From: an uncultured Bacilli bacterium
Lineage (GTDB): Bacteria; Bacillota_I; Bacilli_A; RF39; UBA660
NCBI GenBank assembly: GCA_949451605.1
Contig: CASTSB010000009.1
Span: 1-51,387, forward strand
Length of the DNA stretch: 51,387 nt
Reading direction: 5' to 3'
Both the position numbers and the translations under genes were made by a program. The notes under the pieces are model-generated. The model did no database searches. It was not told the origin of the DNA and was given only the letters and a program-made list of their open reading frames with translations. The stretch's first letter is position 1. The number at the start of each line of letters is the position of its first letter. Shown here in pieces: positions 8,367 through 17,111 of the stretch.

Positions 8367-8867
8367 TTAAATATGATTTAACTCTAAGTACTGTTTTGTT
8401 TTTGTAATTGTTAACTTTTCTTGTTCGGAACCTTGAAGAATACTTTTTATTTTTCCTTCTTCAAAAGTTACAAGAGCTGGATAATTTGATGTTAATTTTA
8501 TTTTGTAAGGATATTTATCGTTAAATTCTTTTATAAAAGAGGTTTGATCAATATCACTTAAATTCATATAAACTATTGAATCTGTTAATGATTTATCTTG
8601 GACTACTTTTTTTAACCCTTTTTCGTAATTTCTACAAATGTTAGCACTTGATGTACACATATATATTGTAATAGTAGGATTTTCTAGAATGTAATGTTCT
8701 AATTCGTTATTTGTAATCTCAGAAAGAGTACCTCTTATAATTGGTGTTTGTTTTTCATATTCATCATAAACTTTATACCAGTTGCAAAGGTATAACGTAG
8801 CTCCTATTCCAAAAATAAAGATTACTACCAAGATTGCATAATTTTTTAATAATTTTTTATTAATCAT
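8367..8867 (-). CDS. Membrane-anchored thioredoxin-like protein
   Basis: This 166-residue protein has one N-terminal membrane span (about residues 9-29) and a C-terminal domain with a thioredoxin-like pattern. A TITIYMCTSS strand is followed by a loop holding two cysteines six residues apart (TSSANIC), so the normal CxxC site is absent. A NYPALVTFEEGK segment supplies the expected cis-proline. It is probably extracytoplasmic. A redox role is uncertain because the active site is non-canonical. The ATG at 8867 is preferred over the TTG one codon earlier because AGGAG lies seven bases upstream. Confidence 0.65.
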   Translation of the reverse strand: MINKKLLKNYAILVVIFIFGIGATLYLCNWYKVYDEYEKQTPIIRGTLSEITNNELEHYILENPTITIYMCTSSANICRNYEKGLKKVVQDKSLTDSIVYMNLSDIDQTSFIKEFNDKYPYKIKLTSNYPALVTFEEGKIKSILQGSEQEKLTITKTKQYLELNHI

Positions 8868-8920
8868 CAAATCACTCCTATCTATTTAATATTATCACAT
8901 TTTAGTTATATTTAACACTA

Positions 8921-11110
8921 TTAATTTAGGAATTCATTTACTAGTCTTTTAACTGTTTCAGCATTTTCATCATAAAAGTCTAGTCTTATACTTGCATATT
9001 TTTTTAATAATTTAACCTCATCTAAAGTAATATTTTCATGATTTAAAACGTGAGTATTTATTCCATCATAATATACTGGAAACAATCTATTCTTATTGTC
9101 TCTTAATTTATATTCATATACTTTAGTAGATATGTTTAATATATTTCCTTTTATTACCATATTATCAACTTTACCATAGGCTAATATTTCTATATTCGGA
9201 TAGGCATTGAATGTCTTTACATAAGTATTTATGAAATTTATGATTTCCTCACTTGTAAGTTCTACCGAAAGATTTATTGGTTGAAGACCTAACTTATAAA
9301 TATAATATGCAGTATAAACATTAGTAACATTCAATCCATAATCGCCAACTATATTTTCTTTTTGCTTAAAATCAAAATATTCAGAAACTATCGCTTTAGA
9401 ATCATATCCATTTAAAGGATCTCTAGAATTTCTTGGTGGAACATAATACATTCTCTCATTCATTTTATACTCTTTATAAAGCTCAGAGTCTCGAATATAA
9501 ATTCTTTTTAATTTAAATCTATTACACATTTCTAATTGTTCTCTTGTGTATACACTTGCAGTTAGGCATGGCTCTAATCTAGTCACTGGAGTAATTAGTT
9601 TAACATCGCTAGTTTTAAATTCTACTTTCTTATTCATTCTAGTTTGTACTAATTGTTCTGTTAAATTTCTTCTTAATTCATTTATTTCTTTTATTTGAAT
9701 AAAAACATCTGGATCAGATTCAACAATTGTTGTTTTACTCATGAATGGAGTTTCTCCTAACTTTTCAACTTGTTCTCTAATTCTTTGTTTTGATAGAGGA
9801 GCAGTTTGTGAAACTTCTACTACTTTGCCAGAAACTTTAAAAGCATTAACTCCATCAGACATAGTGATCTCTAAAGGTTCGCCAATTTTGGCTTTTACTT
9901 GAATAGTTACTGGTATTCTTCTGATAGGTAATTTTTTAAGACTTGTCATTAGTTGATAGTCTTGGGTTTTACATACTATATCGTTAGTAGTTAATTCAAC
10001 TTTGTTATCTACATAGCAGATACTTCCTTTTTTTTGTGAAGAAACAAGCTTTCCAGTGTAGTCATATAAATAATTTACGATAAAGCCTTTTCCACTATTT
10101 AAAAATCTTATACCATCTTGTTGATTTAAATCTTCTTTTAGTTCAATTTTTATTTTTTGGCTGTCTACATCTAGAACTTTTCCTATTTCGAGACCTATAT
10201 GATTTGGAGAATCAATATTTAAAATATCTTCTTCTTTGGCATCAAATAAGTATCCCTCTGTAAAACCTCTGTTAAAAATAGTTTTTAAATTTTTATTCAT
10301 TGCATCAATATCAACGCTAGAGCAATAACTATCAATTAGGGCTCTATAAAATCTTGTGACAAAGCCTACGTATTCCGGGCTTTTCATTCTACCTTCTATT
10401 TTAAAACTTGTTATATTGCTATCCAATAGTTCCTTGAATCTAGTAGAGGTGTTTAATTCTTTAGTACTAAGTAAATATTTATTAGTTACTAGTGTACGTG
10501 TTCCTTTTTCTAAATTATAAGGAAGTCTGCAGCAACCAGCACACTCTCCTCTGTTACCACTTCTATTTCCTAACATGCTACTCATTAGGCAGCAACCAGA
10601 ATAACTCATGCATAAAGCACCATGGATAAAAACCTCTTTTTCAATAGGTGTTTTTATACTATTTATCTCTTGTAAAGACATTTCTCTTGAAAAAACAACT
10701 CTTTTTACTCCTAATGAATAAAATAACTCTGCAGTTTTTTCAGATGATGTATTTGCTTGTGTTGATGCGTGTACTTCTAATTCGGGATATTTTTCTCGTA
10801 CCAAACATAGCATACCAAAATCCTGTATCAATACAGCATCTACTCCTGATTTGTATAAAAACTCTATTTGCCCTAAAAACTGAGGTACTTCATTATCTTT
10901 AACTAAAGTATTCATTGTTACATATAATTTAGCACCATAAAGATGACAAAGTTTTATTGCAGTAATAATTTCTTCATTATCAAAGTTTTTGGCAAATTTC
11001 CTTGCTCCAAAGTTTTTACAACCAACATAAACAGCGTCTGCACCATTAGCAATAGCTTGGTTTAGGCTTTCCATATCTCCTGCTGGTACTAAAAGTTCAT
11101 GTTTTGTCAT
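8921..11110 (-). CDS. U32 family peptidase-like RNA hydroxylase (RlhA/TrhP related)
   Basis: This 729-residue protein has the U32 fold (about 1-330) and a C-terminal DUF3656 module, the architecture of RlhA, which hydroxylates C2501 of 23S rRNA. The related TrhP proteins make 5-hydroxyuridine in tRNA. The N-terminus reads ELLVPAGDMESLNQAIANGA. The cysteine cluster ALCMSYSGCCLMSS with NRGECAGCCRLPY fits the family's predicted [4Fe-4S] ligands. The start is set at the ATG preceded by GGGGTGA; the in-frame extension to 11158 has no ribosome-binding site. The RNA substrate cannot be decided from sequence. The gene stands alone after the rubrerythrin terminator. Confidence 0.87.
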   Translation of the reverse strand: MTKHELLVPAGDMESLNQAIANGADAVYVGCKNFGARKFAKNFDNEEIITAIKLCHLYGAKLYVTMNTLVKDNEVPQFLGQIEFLYKSGVDAVLIQDFGMLCLVREKYPELEVHASTQANTSSEKTAELFYSLGVKRVVFSREMSLQEINSIKTPIEKEVFIHGALCMSYSGCCLMSSMLGNRSGNRGECAGCCRLPYNLEKGTRTLVTNKYLLSTKELNTSTRFKELLDSNITSFKIEGRMKSPEYVGFVTRFYRALIDSYCSSVDIDAMNKNLKTIFNRGFTEGYLFDAKEEDILNIDSPNHIGLEIGKVLDVDSQKIKIELKEDLNQQDGIRFLNSGKGFIVNYLYDYTGKLVSSQKKGSICYVDNKVELTTNDIVCKTQDYQLMTSLKKLPIRRIPVTIQVKAKIGEPLEITMSDGVNAFKVSGKVVEVSQTAPLSKQRIREQVEKLGETPFMSKTTIVESDPDVFIQIKEINELRRNLTEQLVQTRMNKKVEFKTSDVKLITPVTRLEPCLTASVYTREQLEMCNRFKLKRIYIRDSELYKEYKMNERMYYVPPRNSRDPLNGYDSKAIVSEYFDFKQKENIVGDYGLNVTNVYTAYYIYKLGLQPINLSVELTSEEIINFINTYVKTFNAYPNIEILAYGKVDNMVIKGNILNISTKVYEYKLRDNKNRLFPVYYDGINTHVLNHENITLDEVKLLKKYASIRLDFYDENAETVKRLVNEFLN

Positions 11111-11155
11111 TTTATTCACCCCATTTTTTATGATAATTATATTATAAAACAATGA

Positions 11156-11184
11156 CAAAAAAAAAGAAAGAGTGGATCTTTCTT
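11156..11184 (-). terminator. Terminator of rubrerythrin
   Basis: The minus strand shows AAGAAAGA and TCTTTCTT around a five-base loop, followed by nine T. It begins at the rubrerythrin stop. Confidence 0.82.
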
Positions 11185-11185
11185 C

Positions 11186-11728
11186 TTACATATAATTCTC
11201 TGCTTTAATTTCAAAGAAAGCTTGAGGATGTGCACATACTGGACATACAGCTGGAGCAGATTTTCCTACTACAATGTGGCCACAGTTACGACATTTCCAA
11301 ATTCTATCTCCATCTTTTGAGAATACTAAACCTTCCTCAATATTTTCAATTAGTTTACGATATCTTTCTTCATGTTCTTTTTCTATTTTTCCTACTTCTT
11401 CGAATAAATAAGCTAATCTATTAAAACCTTCTTCTTTAGCAGTTTTTGCAAATTCATCGTACATATCAGTCCATTCAAAATTTTCACCATCTGCTGCAGA
11501 ATTTAAATTTTCTAAAGTACTAGGAATTTCTCCACCATTTAGTTCTTTGAACCATAATTTTGCATGTTCTTTTTCATTTGCTGCAGTTTCTTCAAATATA
11601 GCAGCTATTTGTTCGTATCCATCTTTTCTGGCTTTACTAGCAAAGTATGTATATTTATTTCTAGCTTGAGATTCTCCTGCAAATGCTGTCATTAAATTTT
11701 GTTCTGTTTTTGATCCTTTTAATTCCAT
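11186..11728 (-). CDS. rbr: Rubrerythrin
   Basis: This 180-residue non-heme diiron peroxidase detoxifies hydrogen peroxide in anaerobes using electrons from rubredoxin or NADH. The ferritin-like four-helix domain (about 1-140) has the ExxH motifs ETAANEKEH and EVGKIEKEH plus the early GESQARNKY helix. The C-terminal rubredoxin domain has CRNCG and CPVC ligands for one iron. The length is typical. AGAGG precedes the ATG. A strong promoter with an inverted repeat at the likely transcription start lies upstream. Its presence suggests an anaerobic organism meeting occasional oxygen. Confidence 0.95.
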   Translation of the reverse strand: MELKGSKTEQNLMTAFAGESQARNKYTYFASKARKDGYEQIAAIFEETAANEKEHAKLWFKELNGGEIPSTLENLNSAADGENFEWTDMYDEFAKTAKEEGFNRLAYLFEEVGKIEKEHEERYRKLIENIEEGLVFSKDGDRIWKCRNCGHIVVGKSAPAVCPVCAHPQAFFEIKAENYM

Positions 11729-11757
11729 AATTACTACCTCTTTTCTATAATTCTAGG

Positions 11758-11773
11758 ATTACTTCCCAGTAAT
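11758..11773. promoter_or_regulatory. Inverted repeat at the rubrerythrin transcription start (possible operator)
   Basis: The palindrome ATTACT-tccc-AGTAAT directly follows the -10 box of the rubrerythrin promoter and covers the expected +1. It does not match the PerR box. It could be a repressor site or a short 5' hairpin in the mRNA. Confidence 0.35.
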
Positions 11774-11774
11774 T

Positions 11775-11803
11775 ATTATACTTTTTTATAAATTTTTTTT
11801 CAA
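11775..11803 (-). promoter_or_regulatory. Promoter of rubrerythrin
   Basis: TTGAAA (11798-11803) and TATAAT (11775-11780) on the minus strand are 17 bases apart. Confidence 0.75.
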
Positions 11804-11853
11804 TATTTTTCACTCTATTATATTTAATACATATATTATTATAGGTGAATATT

Positions 11854-12066
11854 ATGAAAATGAAGCATCCCTTTTTTTGTAAATGTAATTCATGTAAAAT
11901 GAGAAGAAGAAGTAGTGTATTTTATCTTGCTAGTATTTTGGTTACTATTATTGTTGTTTTCTATCAACTTTTATTACTTGTTTTTATTACAACTAGATTA
12001 AATGCAATAATTTTATTGTTCGAATTCTTTATAGTCGGTTTTCTCATTTTCTTTGTATTGTTTTGA
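11854..12066 (+). CDS. Small cysteine-containing membrane protein of unknown function
   Basis: This 70-residue protein begins MKMKHPFFCKCNSCKMRRRS, a basic head with cysteines in C-x-C-x2-C spacing, then two hydrophobic segments (about 23-45 and 48-70) reaching the C-terminus. AGGTG precedes the ATG by six bases. The 3' end overlaps the 3' end of the convergent ysxE-like gene by 54 bases, which lowers confidence, but the ribosome-binding site and membrane-protein composition support a real gene. I do not recognise its family. Confidence 0.5.
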   Translation: MKMKHPFFCKCNSCKMRRRSSVFYLASILVTIIVVFYQLLLLVFITTRLNAIILLFEFFIVGFLIFFVLF

Positions 12067-12885
12067 TGTAAAAGAAATTGTTTTATCTATATAATCTACT
12101 ATTTTTCTAGCATTAATTGTATTAGTAAAATTACTTTTATTAAAGATTACTATTTGAGGAATATTTATTAGAGAAAAAAATAAGTATTTTTCTTCGATTG
12201 TATAATTATATCTTTTTAAATATACATCAAATAAAACTTCCATATTTACTTTATCATAATCACTTCTATAAAAATTTATCAGATCATAAATAGGAAGATC
12301 TTTTCTAGCGTTATTCCAGCTTATTAAGTATTTATTTTCTCCTTCTATAATATGGTCAAGACTCAAAGAGCCGTGGATAAGAGCTTCTCGTTCATTTGTA
12401 ATCTTTTCTGCTTCTTGATAATATTTTTCTATAAATTCTCTTGAAGTATTTAGCATGTAATAAATTTTTGAAATATTTTTCATTAGCAACAATTCGGCTG
12501 GAGACATATAGAGATGTTCTTCAATTTCATCTTGTAATTTAGAATAATAAGTAAAAGTTTCATTTAATCTGTCTATTGTTTTTTCATAGCGATCTTTAAT
12601 TGTATCTATTTGTACTTTTTTGAAAGTTGTTGTTTTACTATGCAAAAGACTGGATAGATAAATTAAATCAAGAGCTCTATCATTATCAGTTGTATTTAAT
12701 TCTTCTATATATGGATAAATCTCTTCTTTTGTATTTAGCTCAATAGGCTCAATAAAGTTGTGAAAGTCTCTATTTTTGAGAAATTCTAAAGTATTTTCTA
12801 AATTGGTTTTTTTTCGTTTTACTAGATATTTTTGGTTATCATTTTCAACAATCTTGGCATTGTGTAAAAATTTAATTTGTGTCAT
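12013..12885 (-). CDS. ysxE: YsxE-like spore coat kinase-fold protein
   Basis: This 290-residue protein belongs to the CotS/YsxE branch of the aminoglycoside phosphotransferase fold. The catalytic-loop equivalent reads HGSLSLDHII, and the following strand, YLISWNNARKDLPIYDLINF, replaces the usual metal-binding aspartate motif, so activity is doubtful. The start lies 14 bases inside the end of spoVID, implying translational coupling. B. subtilis has the same spoVID-ysxE pair, and YsxE is a coat protein. The 3' end overlaps a small convergent gene. Confidence 0.75.
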   Translation of the reverse strand: MTQIKFLHNAKIVENDNQKYLVKRKKTNLENTLEFLKNRDFHNFIEPIELNTKEEIYPYIEELNTTDNDRALDLIYLSSLLHSKTTTFKKVQIDTIKDRYEKTIDRLNETFTYYSKLQDEIEEHLYMSPAELLLMKNISKIYYMLNTSREFIEKYYQEAEKITNEREALIHGSLSLDHIIEGENKYLISWNNARKDLPIYDLINFYRSDYDKVNMEVLFDVYLKRYNYTIEEKYLFFSLINIPQIVIFNKSNFTNTINARKIVDYIDKTISFTSKQYKENEKTDYKEFEQ

Positions 12886-13741
12886 TTTGGTAAGGGATAA
12901 TTAATTTAGATCCTTTAGTAATTGTTGATAAGTCATTATAACTTTCTAAGGCTTCTTTAGATATTTTATATTTTTCCATTATTTTTTCAATTGTTTCTTC
13001 CTCTCTTACTATATAGACAGAATAAGTTTGAAATGTCTCTTCACTATCTTTTAGTGATGTAAATAAGGAACCTACTTCAATGTTTTCTTCTTTTTCTTCT
13101 ACTGATTCTATTTTTAAATTTTCTTCTTTTTCCATTATTTCTTCTTCCTTTTCTCTTTGTTCTATGTCTTTTGGTTTTTGCTCTTCTTTCAAATTATTTT
13201 GTTCTTCAGATATATTTTTATTTTCTTTATTTGAATCTAATTTTTTTTCATTTTCATTTTTCTCAATCTTCTCTTCTATTTTTTTGGCAATTTCTTCTGA
13301 TTCATATGAAGAGTCACCATCACATTCTCTTAATTCTGTTTCATTAGATATCTCATCTATTTGCCTTTCATGATTATCTAAGATTATATTTTCATCATCG
13401 CTATCATCCACATCAACGATTTCAATTCCTTCTACTAAAATGTCAATGTGACAAATAATTGTTTCATCATTTTCTATTTCATAAAAGAAATCATCAATAT
13501 CTATTCTTGAAGAATCAAGATCTATTTTTTCTGTTAGAAGTATTTCTGTAGGTAATTCAAAATTAAAATCTTCTTCTAATCTAGTTGCCTCTGTTCTTTT
13601 ATATGTTCCTTTTACTATTAATAAACCATCAATGTTTGAGGAATCTTTAAATTTAAGTTGTTGATCTAGGGAAATTGAGGTTACCTCGGCAATCATTGAT
13701 GGAAATTCTAATTTTTTTTCAAATGTTATTATTTTTTTCAT
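12872..13741 (-). CDS. spoVID: SpoVID-like spore coat morphogenetic protein with LysM domain
   Basis: This 289-residue protein has the SpoVID layout: an N-terminal beta-rich domain (about 1-110) with AEVTSISLDQQLKF and DGLLIVKGTYKRTE, a long Glu/Lys/Asn-rich linker (about 115-230) and a C-terminal LysM domain (about 240-286, YSVYIVREEETIEKIMEKY to KGSKLIIPY). SpoVID attaches the coat to the forespore surface and encases the spore; its LysM domain recognises peptidoglycan precursors. It is shorter than the B. subtilis protein mainly in the linker. AGGAGG precedes the ATG. It is followed by ysxE and lies beside lon, as in Bacillus. Confidence 0.85.
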   Translation of the reverse strand: MKKIITFEKKLEFPSMIAEVTSISLDQQLKFKDSSNIDGLLIVKGTYKRTEATRLEEDFNFELPTEILLTEKIDLDSSRIDIDDFFYEIENDETIICHIDILVEGIEIVDVDDSDDENIILDNHERQIDEISNETELRECDGDSSYESEEIAKKIEEKIEKNENEKKLDSNKENKNISEEQNNLKEEQKPKDIEQREKEEEIMEKEENLKIESVEEKEENIEVGSLFTSLKDSEETFQTYSVYIVREEETIEKIMEKYKISKEALESYNDLSTITKGSKLIIPYQNDTN

Positions 13742-13766
13742 AGTTATCCTCCTAAAAGAGTTTATG

Positions 13767-13806
13767 AAAAAAGAAGACCAATTATTCTATTAATTGATCT
13801 TCTTTT
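13767..13806 (-). terminator. Terminator of lon
   Basis: The minus strand has AAAAGAAGATCAATTA and TAATTGGTCTTCTTTT arms (one G-T pair) with a six-base loop, then more T. Confidence 0.85.
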
Positions 13807-16108
13807 ATTTTTTAAATAGTTCATTAAATATTTCTAAATAGTTCTTAACAAAAATAAATTCTATTTCATTTTTAATTTCTTCTGGTATAAGCTCTAAGTC
13901 TTTTTTGTTTTCAATAGGCATTATTATTTTTCTAACACCTGTTCTATGAGCACCAATTACCTTTTCTTTTACTCCACCGATTGGTAAGACTCTACCTCTT
14001 AGAGTTATTTCTCCAGTCATAGCTACTTTACTGCTTATATGTTTTTTTGTTAGTAAACTAATAAGTGCTGAAGTTATTGTAATTCCTGCTGATGGGCCAT
14101 CTTTATTAACTGCTCCTTCAGGTACATGAATATGAATATCATGCTCATCTAATAATGACTTGTCAATTTTAAACACTTCTAAATTAGCTTTTATATAACT
14201 TAAAGCAATTTTACATGATTCTTTCATTACATCTCCTAAAGAACCTGTTAATATTAATTCACCATTTCCTTTGTAATAGTTAGCTTCTATTTGGATTACG
14301 TCGCCACCAAAAGCTGTATAAGCCATTCCATTAACAACGCCATATTCATCATTTTCTACGGCTTCGCTATAAAGATATTTGGGAGCCCCTAAAAGTTTTT
14401 CTACTTCTTCTTTAGTTATATTAAAAAATGCTTGTTCTCCATCTAGTAAAAATTGCTTTACAATTTTTCTTAGTATGGTTGCAATGGTTCTTTCTAATTC
14501 ACGTACTCCAGCCTCTTTGGTATAACTACGAATTATGAATAGAATGGTATCTTCATCTATTTGAACTTGTAATGGTGTTAAGCCATGCTCTTCTAATTCT
14601 TTTGGAATTAAATGTTTTTTAGCTATATCTAATTTTTCATATTCAGTATAACTTGAAAGATCGATTATTTCTAGTCTGTCCCTTAACTCGTATGGAATTT
14701 GATCAATATAGTTTGCAGTTGCGATAAATAATACCTTAGATAAATCAAATTCTTCTTCTATGTAATGATCGGAGAATTTATTATTTTGTTCTGGGTCTAA
14801 AACTTCTAACAGACTACTTGCGGGATCTCCTTTTATATCTTTTGTCATTTTATCTATTTCATCAATGATAAAAACAGGATTAGTGGAACCAGATTTTCTA
14901 ATTCCTTGAATTATTCTTCCAGGATTTGCTCCTACATAAGTTCTTCTATGACCAATTATTTCTGCTTCATCATTTATACCACCAACACTTATTTTGGCTA
15001 CTTTTCTATTTAAACTTCTTGCTATGCTTAGAGCTAAAGAAGTTTTTCCTACACCTGGTGGACCTACTAAACAGATTATTGGGCTTCTTAGATTATTAGT
15101 ATTTTGTTTTACAGCAAGATATTCTATAATACGTTCTTTGACTTCTTCTAAAGCATAGTGAGAAGAATCAAGAATAGTTTTAACTTCTTTTAAAGAAGTG
15201 GTATCCTTAGTGTAATTGTTCCAAGGTAAATTTATCATCCAATCTAAATAATCTCTAACAATTCCAATTTCTGGAGAATTACTGTTCATTGCCTCGTATC
15301 TAGAAATTTCTCTTTCAATTCTTTCTTTTACTTTAGCTGGGCATTTTAATTTTGATGATTTTTTTCGTAGTTTTACTACTTCATCATCTTTACTATTAGC
15401 TTCCCCTAACTCTTGTTGCATTAATTTGATTTTTTCATGTAAGAAGAATTCTTTTTGACTTTCTGATAATTCTTTTTCAACTTCTCTTTCAATTTTTTGT
15501 TCCAATTCAATGAGTTTAATATCTTCGTTCATGTCTTCTATTATTTTTTTTGCTCTTTCAATTGGATCAATTGTTACTATATATTTTTTCTTTTTAGAAT
15601 AGTCTAGGTTTAAATAGCAACTAATTAAATCACATAAATCGTTCAAGCTGTCCACTTTATTTAATTGAGACATTATTGCATTTCCAACATAAGGAGCTTT
15701 ATTTATATACTTTTCTAATGACTTAAGTAGAATATTAAAATAGTCTTTTTCTTTTTTATTTTCTTTTATTTCAATATCCTTATAACTTGCTTTAAAAAAG
15801 TTTTCTTCTTGTTGATAATTACAGATTTCAACTCTTTTTATACCTTCCATAACAAGTCGTGTCTTACCATTTGGTACTGCCATTTTTAGTTTTAATCTTC
15901 CAAGAACACCATATTTTGGAAGAGAAGTAATATCAATAGAGGTATTTTCATCTAATGGATTTACAATAAGCATAAGATTGTCTTCAATACTATCGACTAT
16001 GTTAATCATTTGCTTGTCGTAAGTATTATCATATTCTATTCTTACTTCATTATTTGGAAATATGACCATGTCGTTAATTATAAGTACTAATAATTTTTTT
16101 AAATCCAA
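13805..16108 (-). CDS. lon: ATP-dependent protease Lon
   Basis: This 767-residue LonA protease unfolds and degrades misfolded and regulatory cytoplasmic proteins. It has the N-terminal substrate-binding domain (about 1-190), a coiled-coil segment, an AAA+ module with Walker A GPPGVGKTS and Walker B FIIDEIDKM, and the C-terminal protease domain with catalytic serine in KDGPSAGIT and lysine in IGGVKEKVIGAHR. A TTG start is chosen because GGAGGTG lies six bases upstream; the upstream in-frame TTG at 16123 overlaps that site. The gene has its own promoter and terminator. Its position next to spoVID-ysxE resembles Bacillus. Confidence 0.96.
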   Translation of the reverse strand: MDLKKLLVLIINDMVIFPNNEVRIEYDNTYDKQMINIVDSIEDNLMLIVNPLDENTSIDITSLPKYGVLGRLKLKMAVPNGKTRLVMEGIKRVEICNYQQEENFFKASYKDIEIKENKKEKDYFNILLKSLEKYINKAPYVGNAIMSQLNKVDSLNDLCDLISCYLNLDYSKKKKYIVTIDPIERAKKIIEDMNEDIKLIELEQKIEREVEKELSESQKEFFLHEKIKLMQQELGEANSKDDEVVKLRKKSSKLKCPAKVKERIEREISRYEAMNSNSPEIGIVRDYLDWMINLPWNNYTKDTTSLKEVKTILDSSHYALEEVKERIIEYLAVKQNTNNLRSPIICLVGPPGVGKTSLALSIARSLNRKVAKISVGGINDEAEIIGHRRTYVGANPGRIIQGIRKSGSTNPVFIIDEIDKMTKDIKGDPASSLLEVLDPEQNNKFSDHYIEEEFDLSKVLFIATANYIDQIPYELRDRLEIIDLSSYTEYEKLDIAKKHLIPKELEEHGLTPLQVQIDEDTILFIIRSYTKEAGVRELERTIATILRKIVKQFLLDGEQAFFNITKEEVEKLLGAPKYLYSEAVENDEYGVVNGMAYTAFGGDVIQIEANYYKGNGELILTGSLGDVMKESCKIALSYIKANLEVFKIDKSLLDEHDIHIHVPEGAVNKDGPSAGITITSALISLLTKKHISSKVAMTGEITLRGRVLPIGGVKEKVIGAHRTGVRKIIMPIENKKDLELIPEEIKNEIEFIFVKNYLEIFNELFKK

Positions 16109-16141
16109 ACAAGTCACCTCCAAATTTTATAACTGTTTTCT

Positions 16142-16169
16142 ATTATAGCTGATTTTCTGTTTTTTTCAA
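16142..16169 (-). promoter_or_regulatory. Promoter of lon
   Basis: TTGAAA (16164-16169) and TATAAT (16142-16147) on the minus strand are 16 bases apart. No CIRCE or CtsR-like repeat is evident beside it. Confidence 0.75.
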
Positions 16170-16190
16170 GAAATTTAACCTTTTTATTAA

Positions 16191-16221
16191 AAAACTTTTG
16201 CTAAATTTTTAGCAAAAGTTT
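16191..16221 (-). terminator. Terminator of the prepilin pair
   Basis: The minus strand has a 13-bp stem, AACTTTTGCTAAA with TTTAGCAAAAGTT, a very short loop and a T tract. It lies between the gene ending at 16236 and the lon promoter. Confidence 0.88.
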
Positions 16222-16235
16222 AAAGGAACATATAA

Positions 16236-17093
16236 TTATTTTATATTTTGTAATAATGTATCTCTTGAAATAGTTATAACTGGATTAATATATAATTTAT
16301 TATTAATTGGTTTACCTTCTAATTTAGAATTATTATTTGCTTTTATAACTGCATAAGCATTACTACTATTACTTTTTTTATCAAGTGCAGTAGACATGGT
16401 CCAAAATCCTTCATTATTATTTAAATTAGCAGTTAACCAAGTTGGAAGTTTTTCATTAGTCATTAATTTTGCTAACTCTTCATAAGTAATAAGCCTTGCC
16501 CTAGCCTTATTAGGTATTGTCGTAGTTTTAGCAACATCAGAGTCTATTAAAGCTTCTGTAATTGTTACTTGTCCATCTAATATATTAATTGTTGAATAGC
16601 CTCCAGGATTTTTTGTAAAGGCATCATAGCTTTTTGTTGGATCATATTCTTCTTCATAATAATTAATTTTTTGTAAGCCATAATCACTATATAAATAGAA
16701 AGGTATAAAATCAATTTTATCCCAATTAGAAGTTAAATTATTAAGTATTTCAAAAGCTTTTGTAGGTCCTTCCATATTGGATGTTAGAGAAAATACGCTT
16801 AATTCTTTTAAATTAGAAGTTGATATTAAAGTAACCATTGAATCATTATCTTCAATAACGTAGAAATCATTAGTGGTTGTATTATTTACTGCTAAATTTA
16901 CTTTTACACCTTTTTTTACTTGATCAATACTACATTTTTCTTTTTTTATATTACATGCTTCTATTTTCTTGTTAGTTTTATTATTTTTTTCATTATCTTT
17001 TGGTAATATATTTAAAACAATAATAGAAGAAAGTGCAATGATTAAAAATATTATTACTGGAATAAAAATTATAATTAACTTTTGTTTTTTCAT
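16236..17093 (-). CDS. Membrane-anchored surface protein, pilin partner with a C-terminal domain shared with the T4SS locus
   Basis: This 285-residue protein has one N-terminal membrane span (about 6-28, KLIIIFIPVIIFLIIALSSI) and is otherwise extracellular. Its C-terminal part (about 195-280) carries LITYEELAKLM, WLTANLNNNEGFWTMST, AYAVIK and INPVITISRDTLL. A similar order of blocks ends the protein at 32705-33964, so the two seem to share a domain. Two cysteines lie just outside the membrane. It follows the prepilin gene by 18 bases, with AGAGGAG before the ATG, and is followed by a terminator. It may be a tip or accessory subunit of the prepilin product, which is an inference. Confidence 0.65.
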   Translation of the reverse strand: MKKQKLIIIFIPVIIFLIIALSSIIVLNILPKDNEKNNKTNKKIEACNIKKEKCSIDQVKKGVKVNLAVNNTTTNDFYVIEDNDSMVTLISTSNLKELSVFSLTSNMEGPTKAFEILNNLTSNWDKIDFIPFYLYSDYGLQKINYYEEEYDPTKSYDAFTKNPGGYSTINILDGQVTITEALIDSDVAKTTTIPNKARARLITYEELAKLMTNEKLPTWLTANLNNNEGFWTMSTALDKKSNSSNAYAVIKANNNSKLEGKPINNKLYINPVITISRDTLLQNIK

Positions 17094-17111
17094 TTTATCT
17101 TTTCTCCTCTA

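Noticed and set aside
10648-10902. An 84-codon plus-strand frame inside the U32 gene
   Set aside because: It lies wholly inside a well-supported gene on the other strand and has a biased Leu/Phe composition typical of antisense frames.
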